Positions 25,167 to 33,800 of a stretch of 64,000 nt of DNA are shown piece by piece. Made by a program: the position numbers and the translations under genes. The stretch is from Paludibaculum fermentans (GTDB taxonomy: Bacteria; Acidobacteriota; Terriglobia; Bryobacterales; Bryobacteraceae). Position 1 is the first letter of the stretch; each line of letters starts with the position of its first letter. The stretch lies in NCBI RefSeq assembly GCF_015277775.1, contig NZ_CP063849.1, positions 9,224,711 to 9,288,710 of the forward strand. Reading direction: 5' to 3'. The notes under the pieces were generated by a model. It searched no databases. It was not told the origin of the DNA and saw only the letters and a program-made list of their open reading frames with translations.

Positions 25167-25608
25167 CTCCGGCGAGTCCCTTCACCGGCTTCATCGCTGT
25201 CTGGGTGGTGATGCGCCGGTTGAAGAAGATGTTCTCGTTGTCACCCTTCGTCTTCTTGGTGACCTCGAGTTTGACGTCCAGCAGCTTGCCGAGATTCTTC
25301 TGCAGCTCGGAGAGACGGTCGAGGTCCAGGCCGCAGATGTGAAGATCGGTCTTCACGTACTTCAGCGTGTTGTGGGTGATGACGCTGTTGCGCCATAGAA
25401 TGCGATTGCCGTGGCGTGGGGCAATGATGCGGAGCATCCACCGCAGCATCGGGTTGCCGGTGCTCTGCGCCTCAACCAACTCCACCTTCTCCACGTTCAC
25501 CTGGTACTTGCCGTCTGGCACGCTCTCAAAGTCGTCGCGCTCGTCGGCCTGTTCGTTCCGAAACTCCTCGTCGAACTGCGAGAGATCGATAGATCCACGT
25601 CTCGTCAT
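25147..25608 (-). CDS. DUF669-family phage protein, possible single-strand DNA binder
   Basis: A 153-residue protein (starts MTRRGSIDLSQFDEEFRNEQ). The pattern 'VPDGKYQVNVEKVELVEAQS', 'NPMLRWMLRIIAPRHGNRIL' and a later 'LLDVKLEVTKK' fits the DUF669 family, an OB-like group found beside phage recombination genes and proposed to bind single-stranded DNA. It stands between the Sak4-like ATPase and the ERCC4 nuclease. Confidence 0.82.
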   Translation of the reverse strand: MTRRGSIDLSQFDEEFRNEQADERDDFESVPDGKYQVNVEKVELVEAQSTGNPMLRWMLRIIAPRHGNRILWRNSVITHNTLKYVKTDLHICGLDLDRLSELQKNLGKLLDVKLEVTKKTKGDNENIFFNRRITTQTAMKPVKGLAGDDGVPF

Positions 25609-25624
25609 GGTTGTTGTCTCCTTT

Positions 25625-26383
25625 TCACTTCGTGGCAGCCGCTGCGGGCTTTGTCGGCGCGGGCTTCGGGTTGTTCACCGCAGGCGCCGCACCATAGGCC
25701 TCGTAGAATTTGGCGAAGTCCAGATCGATGGTCTCGGGCAAACGGCCCGTGCGGTCACCGGCTTCGTGGTACAGGCTCGGCTTCGTCCGGATCACGCGGC
25801 GGAGGATCTGGCTGCCGTCTTCACCGGTAGTCGGCTCGAGGTCGCAGAACAGAACCATGTCGGCCATGCCGAGCACGATCTTGCGTGCCTTGTCAGGTAG
25901 GGTCGGCACGACGCGGACGTACTTACCGGTCCGCGAGTCCATCTCGACTTCCTTCGCGTGCGAGATGAGGAACAAGCCGTAGGGCAGGAAAGCGAGTTTG
26001 GTCAGCACCCGCTGGAACTCGTTGTTGACGATGGCGTATCCCTTGCCGTAACCGAGATCCGACTCGTGCTCGATCTTGAACTTCTTGAGAATGTAGTCCG
26101 TGCAGAACTTGTACGCGTTGTCGATCGTGTCGATGATCACGGTCTTGAACGGGTGCTTGCCTTCGACGATCTCGGCGCAGGCGATCAGCAGATCGTCCCA
26201 GGACAGGATGGGCGCCTGGAAAACATCCAGGGCATTCAGTCCGGGTTCGGTGGCGAGGAACAACGCCCCTTCCGCCTGAGAGCAGAGCGTCGTCTTGCCG
26301 ATTTTGGTTTGCCCGTAGACCAGCACGGTCAGATCCGAGAGGCCGGTTTTGGGCGGTGTCTTTGCAGTGGGAAGCATGGGCAT
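25625..26383 (-). CDS. Sak4-like RecA-fold ATPase (AAA_24)
   Basis: I start at 26383 (MPMLPTAKTPPKTGLSDLTV), preceded by AAAGGA; the longer frame upstream is antisense-like. The product is 252 residues with Walker A VLVYGQTKIGKTTLCSQ, Walker B FKTVIIDTIDNAYKF, and a disordered Ala/Pro tail. Sak4-type proteins anneal single strands with a partner binding protein, here perhaps DUF669. Confidence 0.85.
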   Translation of the reverse strand: MPMLPTAKTPPKTGLSDLTVLVYGQTKIGKTTLCSQAEGALFLATEPGLNALDVFQAPILSWDDLLIACAEIVEGKHPFKTVIIDTIDNAYKFCTDYILKKFKIEHESDLGYGKGYAIVNNEFQRVLTKLAFLPYGLFLISHAKEVEMDSRTGKYVRVVPTLPDKARKIVLGMADMVLFCDLEPTTGEDGSQILRRVIRTKPSLYHEAGDRTGRLPETIDLDFAKFYEAYGAAPAVNNPKPAPTKPAAAATK

Positions 26384-26394
26384 CGTTTGTCCTT

Positions 26395-27399
26395 TCAAAA
26401 AGCTGGTTCGGCTTCGCGCAGTTCTTCGTGCGGGGCCGCGATCTCGAAGAAGTTGTCGATGACGTTCGGGTTGCCATTCGACCGGCAGATGGCGAAGTAC
26501 GCGCACGGCCGGTTGTGGTGGAAACAGAAGGAGGTGTTCTGGTAGAAGACCTTGTGGTTGCGGGCGCGCAGGAACTCCTGCGTCAGTTGCCACAGTTCCT
26601 CGCGGAGGATGTCGAAGCGTTCCCGCGAGAGGTACAGCGTTTCGCGGTGGAACATCTCCGGATCGGCGTACTTCTCCGCCAGCCGCGCCTGGAATTCCTC
26701 GTCGGACTCCGGCATCTTCCGCTTTGCCGTGGATGTGCCGCTCTTGGATTTCGCGATCAGTTCCGAACGGCGCGTCTGATATTCATCCTCGGTCTCACCT
26801 CTGCTCTGCTGGAGCCGCGCCTTGGCGAGGACGTTGTAGATCACGCCGGTGATCGGGATGCCCAGCGTCTGCTCGACGTAGTAGGCGTAGATGGTGATCT
26901 GGAAGTCCGTCCAAAGCCGCTCCAGGTAATCAGCGTCGATCTGCGCGGCGGTCTTGTGCTCCAGGATGTAATTGCTGTCGCCGATCCGCACGATGCCGTC
27001 TACCTTGCCGGCCAGCAGGAAGCTGCGCGAGGCCGCCCCGGTTTTCGGGTTGACGATCGGACCCTCGAACGTCTTCTCCAGCGCGATGATGTAGAAATCC
27101 TCGCGGGAGTAGCGGGTGGCGTAAGCGGTCATCATGGCGCGAGCCAGGTGCCAATCGCGGCGCACACCGTCGTCCGAGACGCGCGCCGCGCAGCTGCGCT
27201 CGAGGTGGTCGAGCACTTGGGCGAGATCGCGCGTCCCGTGCCAAATCAGCAGACATTCGTGGATCAACGAGCCGAAGCTGAGATTGGGATCCTTCTGGAG
27301 AGACACCAGGCCGGTCACGTAGCGGTATTCGCAAGCCTTTCGGCAGTTCCGGAACAGTGACCACATGCTGTAGGTGGAAGTCATCAGAGGCGTGCTCAT
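26395..27399 (-). CDS. Cas4/RecB-type PD-(D/E)XK exonuclease
   Basis: The start at 27399 overlaps the sigma-factor stop (ATGA) and follows GGGAGG. The product is 334 residues. Cys at the N-terminus (FRNCRKACEYRYVTGL) and C-terminus (CFHHNRPCAYFAICRSNG) suggest the Cas4/AddB-type iron-sulfur site. The nuclease core has FGSLIHECLL, LLAGKVDGIVRIGDSNYILE and the EHK of YILEHKTAAQ, followed by QITIYAYYVEQ. It should resect DNA ends in the element's recombination system. Confidence 0.85.
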   Translation of the reverse strand: MSTPLMTSTYSMWSLFRNCRKACEYRYVTGLVSLQKDPNLSFGSLIHECLLIWHGTRDLAQVLDHLERSCAARVSDDGVRRDWHLARAMMTAYATRYSREDFYIIALEKTFEGPIVNPKTGAASRSFLLAGKVDGIVRIGDSNYILEHKTAAQIDADYLERLWTDFQITIYAYYVEQTLGIPITGVIYNVLAKARLQQSRGETEDEYQTRRSELIAKSKSGTSTAKRKMPESDEEFQARLAEKYADPEMFHRETLYLSRERFDILREELWQLTQEFLRARNHKVFYQNTSFCFHHNRPCAYFAICRSNGNPNVIDNFFEIAAPHEELREAEPAF

Positions 27400-27959
27400 T
27401 GCGCACCTCCCGCACTGGCGAAGTAGTTGGGGCCAACGCCGGCGGCCAGCAGGGCCTCGCGGAGCCGCCGGATCCGGCGATAAACTACCGTTCGCCCCTG
27501 CCCAGGCAAGCGGCTCAGTTCGCTGGGCGTGTGCCAACACAGCGCCAGCGCCGTCTCGCGCAGTACTTCTGGAAGCGGGGCCAGTGCCCGCTCGAAGTCC
27601 AGCCAGAAGTGCTGGCGTTCGGAGAAGGGTGGCGCCGACCCGGAGCTGAGGCATTCCGTGTCAATCTCGGTAACATCACCGGACAGCGACCCATCGCCCA
27701 GATGCCGCCGCCGACCGGCCAGGCGATACCGCAAGATTGAGTTGAGTTCCTTATCCATCACCCGCGATGCGAAAGTGCGCACGGACGCGCGGTCCACGTC
27801 GAAGCGATCAAAGCGTGTGTAGAAGGTCACCAGCAGTTGGCCGGCGACGTCATCGCAATCGTCGTGAGTGAGCCCACAACGACCAACCGCGCCGAGCGCC
27901 TTCTGCCGCGCAACGTCACGCACGGTGGGAAACGCCTCTTCGAATGCGAGGTTATGCAT
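27396..27959 (-). CDS. Sigma-70-like factor encoded by the element
   Basis: A 187-residue protein from ATG 27959, where a GGGAGG stands upstream. The region-2-like segment runs DDVAGQLLVTFYTRFDRFDV through FASRVMDKELNSILRYR. A region-4-like HTH is seen in LPEVLRETALALCWHTPSEL and GRTVVYRRIRRLREALLAAG. This two-region build is that of ECF-type or phage sigma factors. It lies in the early operon between the 121-residue gene and the Cas4-like gene. It is a candidate to read motifs A, B and C, which is inference. Confidence 0.75.
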   Translation of the reverse strand: MHNLAFEEAFPTVRDVARQKALGAVGRCGLTHDDCDDVAGQLLVTFYTRFDRFDVDRASVRTFASRVMDKELNSILRYRLAGRRRHLGDGSLSGDVTEIDTECLSSGSAPPFSERQHFWLDFERALAPLPEVLRETALALCWHTPSELSRLPGQGRTVVYRRIRRLREALLAAGVGPNYFASAGGAQ

Positions 27960-28317
27960 GTTCGCCTCCCACCTGGCGCGCAGCCCGCCCGGGGAGTTCG
28001 ATTTCCATGGTGAAGGGCAGACCGTGCCGCACCACCAGCACGCGGATCTCGCCATCCTCAACGTCGCGCGTGTACTCGAACAGCTCGGCGACCTCGCGCT
28101 TCAATTCGAAGTCTGAGCCGGATGTGCCTCGCGGTTCCTGGCGATCGACGCCGAACTTCAGGTCCCGCACGACCGTGGGCCACGGATTGAGCACAGGTTC
28201 GCCGGCGCGAATTCGCAGAAACTCGATCTGCCCGAAGCCGAGCGTGCGAATTGCGTCGAGAAGCGCGCGCTCCGACGCCAGCAGGTCTTTGGTGGAGGTG
28301 GGTTTACCGCGCATCAT
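27952..28317 (-). CDS. Unknown early protein, 121 residues
   Basis: Starts MMRGKPTSTKDLLASERALL. It has the regions LGFGQIEFLRIRAGEPVLNP and DGEIRVLVVRHGLPFTMEIE, an alpha/beta pattern without named motif. It overlaps the HTH gene by 4 bases and the sigma-factor start by 8, so it belongs to the same transcript. I do not recognise it. Confidence 0.6.
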   Translation of the reverse strand: MMRGKPTSTKDLLASERALLDAIRTLGFGQIEFLRIRAGEPVLNPWPTVVRDLKFGVDRQEPRGTSGSDFELKREVAELFEYTRDVEDGEIRVLVVRHGLPFTMEIELPGRAARQVGGEHA

Positions 28318-28526
28318 CGCGCCACCTCCAGGGCGTCACCGCCGCCCTGACGGCTCACCAGCCAATCCTTCACGTCGGAAGGGGCATACCGGATCATCTG
28401 CCCAATCCGATGGAACCGAGGCCCTTTGCCTTCAGTCCGCCAGGTTCGGAGCGTGCCGAGAGAGACCTGGAGTCTTTCGGCCAGTTCCTTCTCTTCGAGT
28501 AGTGTTTCTAGGGGTTTGTCGCTCAT
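28314..28526 (-). CDS. Excisionase/AlpA-like helix-turn-helix protein
   Basis: A 70-residue protein with a MerR-like winged helix: LLEEKELAERLQVSLGTLRT, then WRTEGKGPRFHRIGQMIRYA and DVKDWLVSRQ. This is the HTH_17 family used by excisionases and AlpA-type regulators. It could be the directionality factor of the recombinase or a regulator of the early operon. A clear Shine-Dalgarno is not seen; GGGACAGG lies upstream. Confidence 0.82.
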   Translation of the reverse strand: MSDKPLETLLEEKELAERLQVSLGTLRTWRTEGKGPRFHRIGQMIRYAPSDVKDWLVSRQGGGDALEVAR

Positions 28527-28628
28527 TTCGCCTGTCCCTCACGCTTTGTGCGTGTTTGGTACAAGACGATCTTGAATCCTCACCCCGTGGGCGATTCAAC
28601 AAGGGCGACGTGGGCGAACTGTGGGCGA

Positions 28629-29489
28629 TCAGCGCGTCGGTTTGACGATCCCTCGGCGGAGCAGAGCCTCGATGCGGGCAGACTTTTTCGATTTCCTTGG
28701 CAGCTCGTCGCGGACCCATTTGTAAAGGTCAGTAGGATCCACTTCTGCCTCGTCCGCGACCTTCGTTTTCGGGATGTCATACTTCTGGCAGAAAGCGTTC
28801 AGCACGCGTTCCCGGTCGGTCGGCGGCGTAACGGTCTGTTCATCTTCGGAAGACACTGGATCGACCGCAACAAACCGCCCGGCATCGTCCACCACGATCT
28901 GGGCTTCAAGCGAAATGAAGCCGATTCCGCGGGCCTGGATCATCTCCTGAACGGCCACATCCCGAAATCGTTCGGTAGGCGCCACCAATAGGAAGGGCCC
29001 ATCGATCTCGACCAGCAGCCGGCGAACGCCCTCCAGAAAAGCCGTTCGCCGCGCCTGAACCTGCAGGAAGGCGGGCTGGCTCCGCGTGTTGGCGCGGGAT
29101 GACACTCCAATCGCCCAGACGCCAGGAAAGCGAAGGGCAGGCTGCTGCCAGCGCAGCCCTAGCGCTTGCGCGACGGGTTTGAAGAAGGAGGCAAGGTCGA
29201 GTTCGTGGATCAGCGCGTCACTGGTGGTGAGCACCTTGTCCTCGCAAAGCCTGTGTGGGTGTCTGCAGATCGCCGCAAAGGAGCCATTACCGTAATCGAC
29301 GATGCCGCGAGGGCAATCGGCGTCGCGCGGATTCGGACAGGGATAGCGGTGCCCCAATACGTCGGTGGAGCGAAGATGCGGACGAAGCAGCGAGAACTCG
29401 TCGCCACAGTGCACTTCCCACACCGCCGGGATGTCGGTCAGCCCCGGAACCTTTTCAATCGCCCGCCAAAGCTGCGTCAGCTTGCGCAT
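28629..29489 (-). CDS. Unknown Cys-rich protein with C-terminal HTH
   Basis: From ATG 29489 (MRKLTQLWRAIEKVPGLTDI), with GAGGAGGG upstream, 286 residues. A probable zinc site is made by YPCPNPRDADC and AAICRHPHRLCEDK. A middle alpha/beta part contains FLEGVRRLLVEIDGPFLLVA. The C-terminus (VADEAEVDPTDLYKWVRDEL) looks like a helix-turn-helix. It overlaps the 394-residue gene by 35 bases, so the two are likely made together. I do not recognise the family. Confidence 0.65.
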   Translation of the reverse strand: MRKLTQLWRAIEKVPGLTDIPAVWEVHCGDEFSLLRPHLRSTDVLGHRYPCPNPRDADCPRGIVDYGNGSFAAICRHPHRLCEDKVLTTSDALIHELDLASFFKPVAQALGLRWQQPALRFPGVWAIGVSSRANTRSQPAFLQVQARRTAFLEGVRRLLVEIDGPFLLVAPTERFRDVAVQEMIQARGIGFISLEAQIVVDDAGRFVAVDPVSSEDEQTVTPPTDRERVLNAFCQKYDIPKTKVADEAEVDPTDLYKWVRDELPRKSKKSARIEALLRRGIVKPTR

Positions 29490-30639
29490 CGGCCGCGCCC
29501 TCCTCGGTAATGACGAATCCACGGGCACGCAACCAGTCCTCGATCACCATGGCCTCCTCGCCACGGTTGTACCCGGACTTGTTGCCAGCCTTGATCGTCA
29601 CGGTTCGAGGCTTCTTCTCGTCATCCAGCTTGATCTTGAACACGGCTTTCCGGATCTGCGCTTCCGCTTCAATGGTTCTCTGGATCAGCGCCAGCGCATG
29701 AAACAAACTCTCCGCGCGATGAACCTCAAAATGCTCGAAGGCGCCGCCCCACGAGTATTCGATCTCCCGGAGTTTCACTGTGTCCAACCCAGCGATGTCG
29801 CGGCAGTTCAGTGCTGCGCGGCCATCCTCCTTCAGTGGATCGAGCGTGTACTTTTCCGCGAAGACGAATTTGTCCTCGCCGCCGAACACGTGCCGGCCAA
29901 ACTGAACACGGTATTCGCGGACATCGGCAAAGGTGGATGCATTGATGCGAAGTTCGTTATGGATGGCGTCGTAGATCACCACGTCGGTCTTCTCCGGCCG
30001 GAAGAACGTCGACGTCGATCGGGGGCCCTTCCGGCTTGGCTCGCGCTTGCAAGGCTGGCCATGCTCCACGAGGAACCGGACCTCCCCGACAGAATCCTTC
30101 CGCATGATCCGGCATCCGACGCCGCGCTTCTTCGCTTGGAAGTAGGCATCAAGCGATGCTTCCAGTTGGGACAGATCCGCCGGCAAATCGTCTACCGCCA
30201 TGACATCGTCCGGGGCGGCCGCCCGGAAGCTCTCGAAGGACTTTCGCTTCTGGAAGAACTCCTCGTGCTCCTTCCTCTCCAGCGCTTCGGGATTCTTCAG
30301 CCAGATCTGCGTGGCCAGATCCAATGCGGTCACTTCGCCGTCTGTTTCGATCTGGTTGGACCCCGCCAGATCCAGCAGTTCATCGAAACGCTCATCCGAC
30401 CCGATGCTGCCAATCAGGTGGAGCGCTTCCACCAAGTCGCCTGGCATGTCCTCGTCGGGCTGGGCTAGGATACCGCCCAAGGTCGTGGCATCGATTTCCT
30501 GGTTGGCGCCGGAGGGAAGGTCAAAGCCCTTCATCTCCAGGAACATCCGGAAAGGTTCGAGCAAGGGGATCAAGTTTGCAGGTTGGATCTTTTTCAGGAG
30601 GTCCGGCTGCGCAAAGCTTCTCAGGTTGAATCGAGCCAT
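29455..30639 (-). CDS. Unknown protein heading the early operon, 394 residues
   Basis: From ATG 30639 (MARFNLRSFAQPDLLKKIQP) after GAGGTG. The middle is acidic and helical; the C-terminal half is beta-rich with STFFRPEKTDVVIYDAIHNE and EIEYSWGGAFEHFEVHRAES. No signal peptide, membrane segment or catalytic motif is visible. It is divergent from the defence operon across a 250-bp region carrying several repeats. Confidence 0.65.
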   Translation of the reverse strand: MARFNLRSFAQPDLLKKIQPANLIPLLEPFRMFLEMKGFDLPSGANQEIDATTLGGILAQPDEDMPGDLVEALHLIGSIGSDERFDELLDLAGSNQIETDGEVTALDLATQIWLKNPEALERKEHEEFFQKRKSFESFRAAAPDDVMAVDDLPADLSQLEASLDAYFQAKKRGVGCRIMRKDSVGEVRFLVEHGQPCKREPSRKGPRSTSTFFRPEKTDVVIYDAIHNELRINASTFADVREYRVQFGRHVFGGEDKFVFAEKYTLDPLKEDGRAALNCRDIAGLDTVKLREIEYSWGGAFEHFEVHRAESLFHALALIQRTIEAEAQIRKAVFKIKLDDEKKPRTVTIKAGNKSGYNRGEEAMVIEDWLRARGFVITEEGAADAQADAALAGD

Positions 30640-30733
30640 CTTCAGACACCTCAATAAGTTATGCGGTCCGTCGCGGCAGGTCTGTCACCGTCGATACGCA
30701 TCTGGCGGGCGGCCTGGAGTACAACCGTTTCAA

Positions 30734-30762
30734 TTCTAGAATGGCGAATACGAGGCGAATAC
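30734..30762. promoter_or_regulatory. Palindrome plus tandem direct repeat in the divergent control region
   Basis: ATTCTAGAAT (30734-30743) is a perfect 10-bp palindrome. Overlapping its end are two copies of GGCGAATAC (30743-30751 and 30754-30762) set 11 bp apart, one helical turn. They lie about 100 bp upstream of the minus-strand ATG at 30639 and about 90 bp upstream of the defence promoter. This looks like a regulator-binding region. Confidence 0.45.
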
Positions 30763-30848
30763 ATTCTCACAGCCCAAGCTCTTGGAGTCCGGCCAGATGG
30801 CATTCTTGCCAGAGTTCGACCTGTGGAAAACGAATTGCAAGTTTCCCA

Positions 30849-30877
30849 TTGACAGCGATTATAGCATTCGCTATATA
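30849..30877 (+). promoter_or_regulatory. Promoter of the defence operon with an overlapping inverted-repeat operator
   Basis: TTGACA (30849-30854), a 17-bp spacer and TATATA (30872-30877) form a near-consensus promoter 19 bp before the ATG at 30896. The inverted repeat TATAGC-ATTC-GCTATA (30860-30875) lies in the spacer and covers part of the -10, where a bound repressor would block polymerase. The first gene of the operon starts with an XRE-type HTH, so autorepression is likely. Confidence 0.75.
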
Positions 30878-30895
30878 TAGATCAAGAGTTTTTTG

Positions 30896-33800
30896 ATGGA
30901 CTCCGAACAGATCAAAACCGTACGAACCCAATTGCGAATGTCGCAGCAAGCTTTTGCGGCGGCCCTCGGCGTCTCCTTCGCTACCGTCAACCGTTGGGAG
31001 AACGGGAAAGCCAAGCCTCAGAAGGACCGGATCGACCGGATCAAGGCCCTTCTTCATGGAGAGTCTGCTGAAGTAGAGGCGCAGCTTTTCCTACCAGCAA
31101 TGCCGGTGCGTCTGGATTTCGAAGGAGACGCGGAGGCCGTCAAGCTCGTTGTGGACGCCCACCGATTGCAGAACGGTCATCTCTTCAATAAGGCTTTCGG
31201 GCTGGAACTCTCCCGCGTCGTGCCCTTGCCGCATCAGCGCATCGCCGTCTACGAACAGTTGCTGCCGCAGAATCCGCTCCGGTTTCTGCTGGCCGATGAC
31301 GCCGGCGCCGGCAAGACGATCATGACCGGCCTCTACATCCGGGAGATGATCAACCGCGGACGACTAAAGCGGGCAATCATCTGCGCGCCCGCCGGGTTGA
31401 CCTGGAACTGGCGCCGCGAACTCCGGCACTTCTTTGACCTGGAATTCACCATCCTTCGCGGCGCGGACTTTGCCAAAGGCGATCCCCTAACGGAACCCGG
31501 CGCGGGCCTGTTCATCATCAGCGTCGACACGGCCGCCACCGATGCGGTGAGGGAGCGGCTGACGGCGGCTACTCTCCCGCGGTTCGACCTAGCGGTTTTC
31601 GACGAAGCGCACAAACTGTCATGGGGCGATCCGAACCGCCCGGACAGCAAAACCCGGAGATACCGGCTCGCCGAGGCTCTCAGCCACCGCGCCACCCATC
31701 TCCTGCTGCTGACCGCGACACCTCACATGGGTAAGCGGTTTCCGTACTACGCCCTTTGGCGCCTCCTGGACCCGCAAGTTCTTTCCACTCAGGACGCCTT
31801 CGATGCCTTGGTTCCCGAGAAGCGCACCAAGTACTTCATCCGGCGGCTCAAAGAGGAAATGGTCGACTACCACGGGCAGCCGATCTACAAACCCCGTCTC
31901 TGTCAGACCATCACCTTCCGCCTGTCCTCTGCTGAGAATCGGTTCTACGATGCGGCCACCGACTACCTGAAGTGGAGCTACGAGAACAACCGGACCAGCA
32001 ACAAGAACGCGGCCGCAATGGTTGTGGCGGTCCTCCAGCGCCGGTTGGCCAGCTCCACCTACGCCATGCTGGAATCCCTCAAGCGGAGACGGCAGCGGAT
32101 CACAGAGAATGTTCCCGCGTCCGGTCCAGTGCAGGTTTCCCTTGACCGCATCACCTCCTATTTCGACACCAGCACGGCGGACGAGTACGAACAAGATGGC
32201 GACGGCTACGAAACGGAAGAAGCGGTCGAGAGCCAGGCACTTTCCCTGGCGCGCCCGGCAAATGCCGCACAGCTTCGAAAAGAACTCGAATATATCGACC
32301 ATGTAATGGCACTCGGCGACCAGGTCCGCGAATTGCAGCAGGAGACCAAATTCCTGAAGCTGCGCGAACTGATCGAGTCCTCTGAGTTCCGAAATCAGCA
32401 ATTGCTGATCTTCACGGAGCATCGGGACACTCTCGAGTACCTGCGTCAACGCTTCGAAGCGCTCGGATACACGGGGCAGCTCTCGTACATCCACGGCGGC
32501 TTGGACGTCGAAGAGCGCGAGAAGCAGCGCATCTTCTTTATGCCCGCCGAAGTCCGGCGCGAGCAAGGCATCAAAAACCCGGATGCACCATCCGCACGAT
32601 TCATGCTGGCGACCGACGCCGCCGGCGAGGGCATCAACCTTCAGTTCGCCTGGATCATGGTGAACTTTGACATTCCGTGGAACCCGGCCCGGCTCGAACA
32701 GCGCATGGGCCGCCTCCACCGCTTTGGCCAGCGTCACGCCGAAGTCCGGATCTTCAATATGGTGGCCGAGGGCACGCGCGAGGGCGACGTGCTGGCGACG
32801 CTGCTCAGTAAACTCGACGAAGCGCGGAAAGACCTGTGCAGTGACAAGGTCTTCGATGTGATCGGGCAGCAGCTGGAAGAAGTCTCGCTCCGCGACCTCA
32901 TGAGGGACGCGCTGTTCGAAACCGCGCCCTACTCGGCGCAAAAGAAGTTCGACTCGCTTTTCGCCACGCAGCGGCTTCGAGTGGCAGTCGAAGAACAACG
33001 CAAGACCGCCTCCACGTATGGCGATGTCGCCAGGCGGCTCGGCCAATTGAACAGCGAAATCGAAATCGAGCGCTTCAACCGCTTGCTGCCGGCCTATATC
33101 CAGAACTTCATCGACAAGGCGGGGCCCCGTCTCGGAATACAGATCGAAGGCGACGTGACCGAATCCGCGCGCTTCGCTCCTTCCGGACCGGATGGCACTT
33201 GGCTGCGCAACCTCAGTCCACGCTTCCCCAACGGTCTGCCGGAGTTTCTCACCGTGCGGCGAGACTCTGTGATCCCAGGTATCGACGCCAGCCGGGTCTG
33301 CTTCCTACGCCCTGGCGACATCATCTTCGACGCTCTGTGCGACCAGGCCATCGTGAAATTCCAAGGCGATGTTCAACGCGGCGTGGTCTTCTGCGATCCC
33401 GCTGCGGACCGCCCATACTTCTTCGGCGTCTACGTTTGCCAGCTCGGCGAGTCGACGATGGGCGATGGGCGGACCGCAAAGACAAGCGGCTTTGACCGCC
33501 GCCTGATCGGAATTCGATGGGACGAGGCCGGGGAGTTTTCATCTGGCGCGCCGAATCACCTTCTCGCCCTGCAGCCCGCGCCGAAGTCCCTGCTGTGGAA
33601 AGCGGGCAACCTCCTGCTGAATCCGGAAGAAAGCGCGGCGCGGGCCGACTCCTATGCCCGGATGCTGGCCGAGACCACGTATCTCCAGCAACTTCGCGCG
33701 GCGCTTCGCGCGCAATCGGAAGGCCTCATGGACGATCTCCTGCGTGGGTTCGACTACCAGGGCGGCGCACTGGCCGAGAAACGCAGCGATCTCGCGCGGC

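Noticed and set aside
30694..30724. A possible fourth TACGCA...GTACA site in the divergent region
   Set aside because: The spacing is 18 rather than 15 and the flanking conserved bases are missing.
31619..33046. Minus-strand frame of 475 codons inside the helicase gene
   Set aside because: Antisense to clear helicase motifs; no ribosome-binding site or homologous look.
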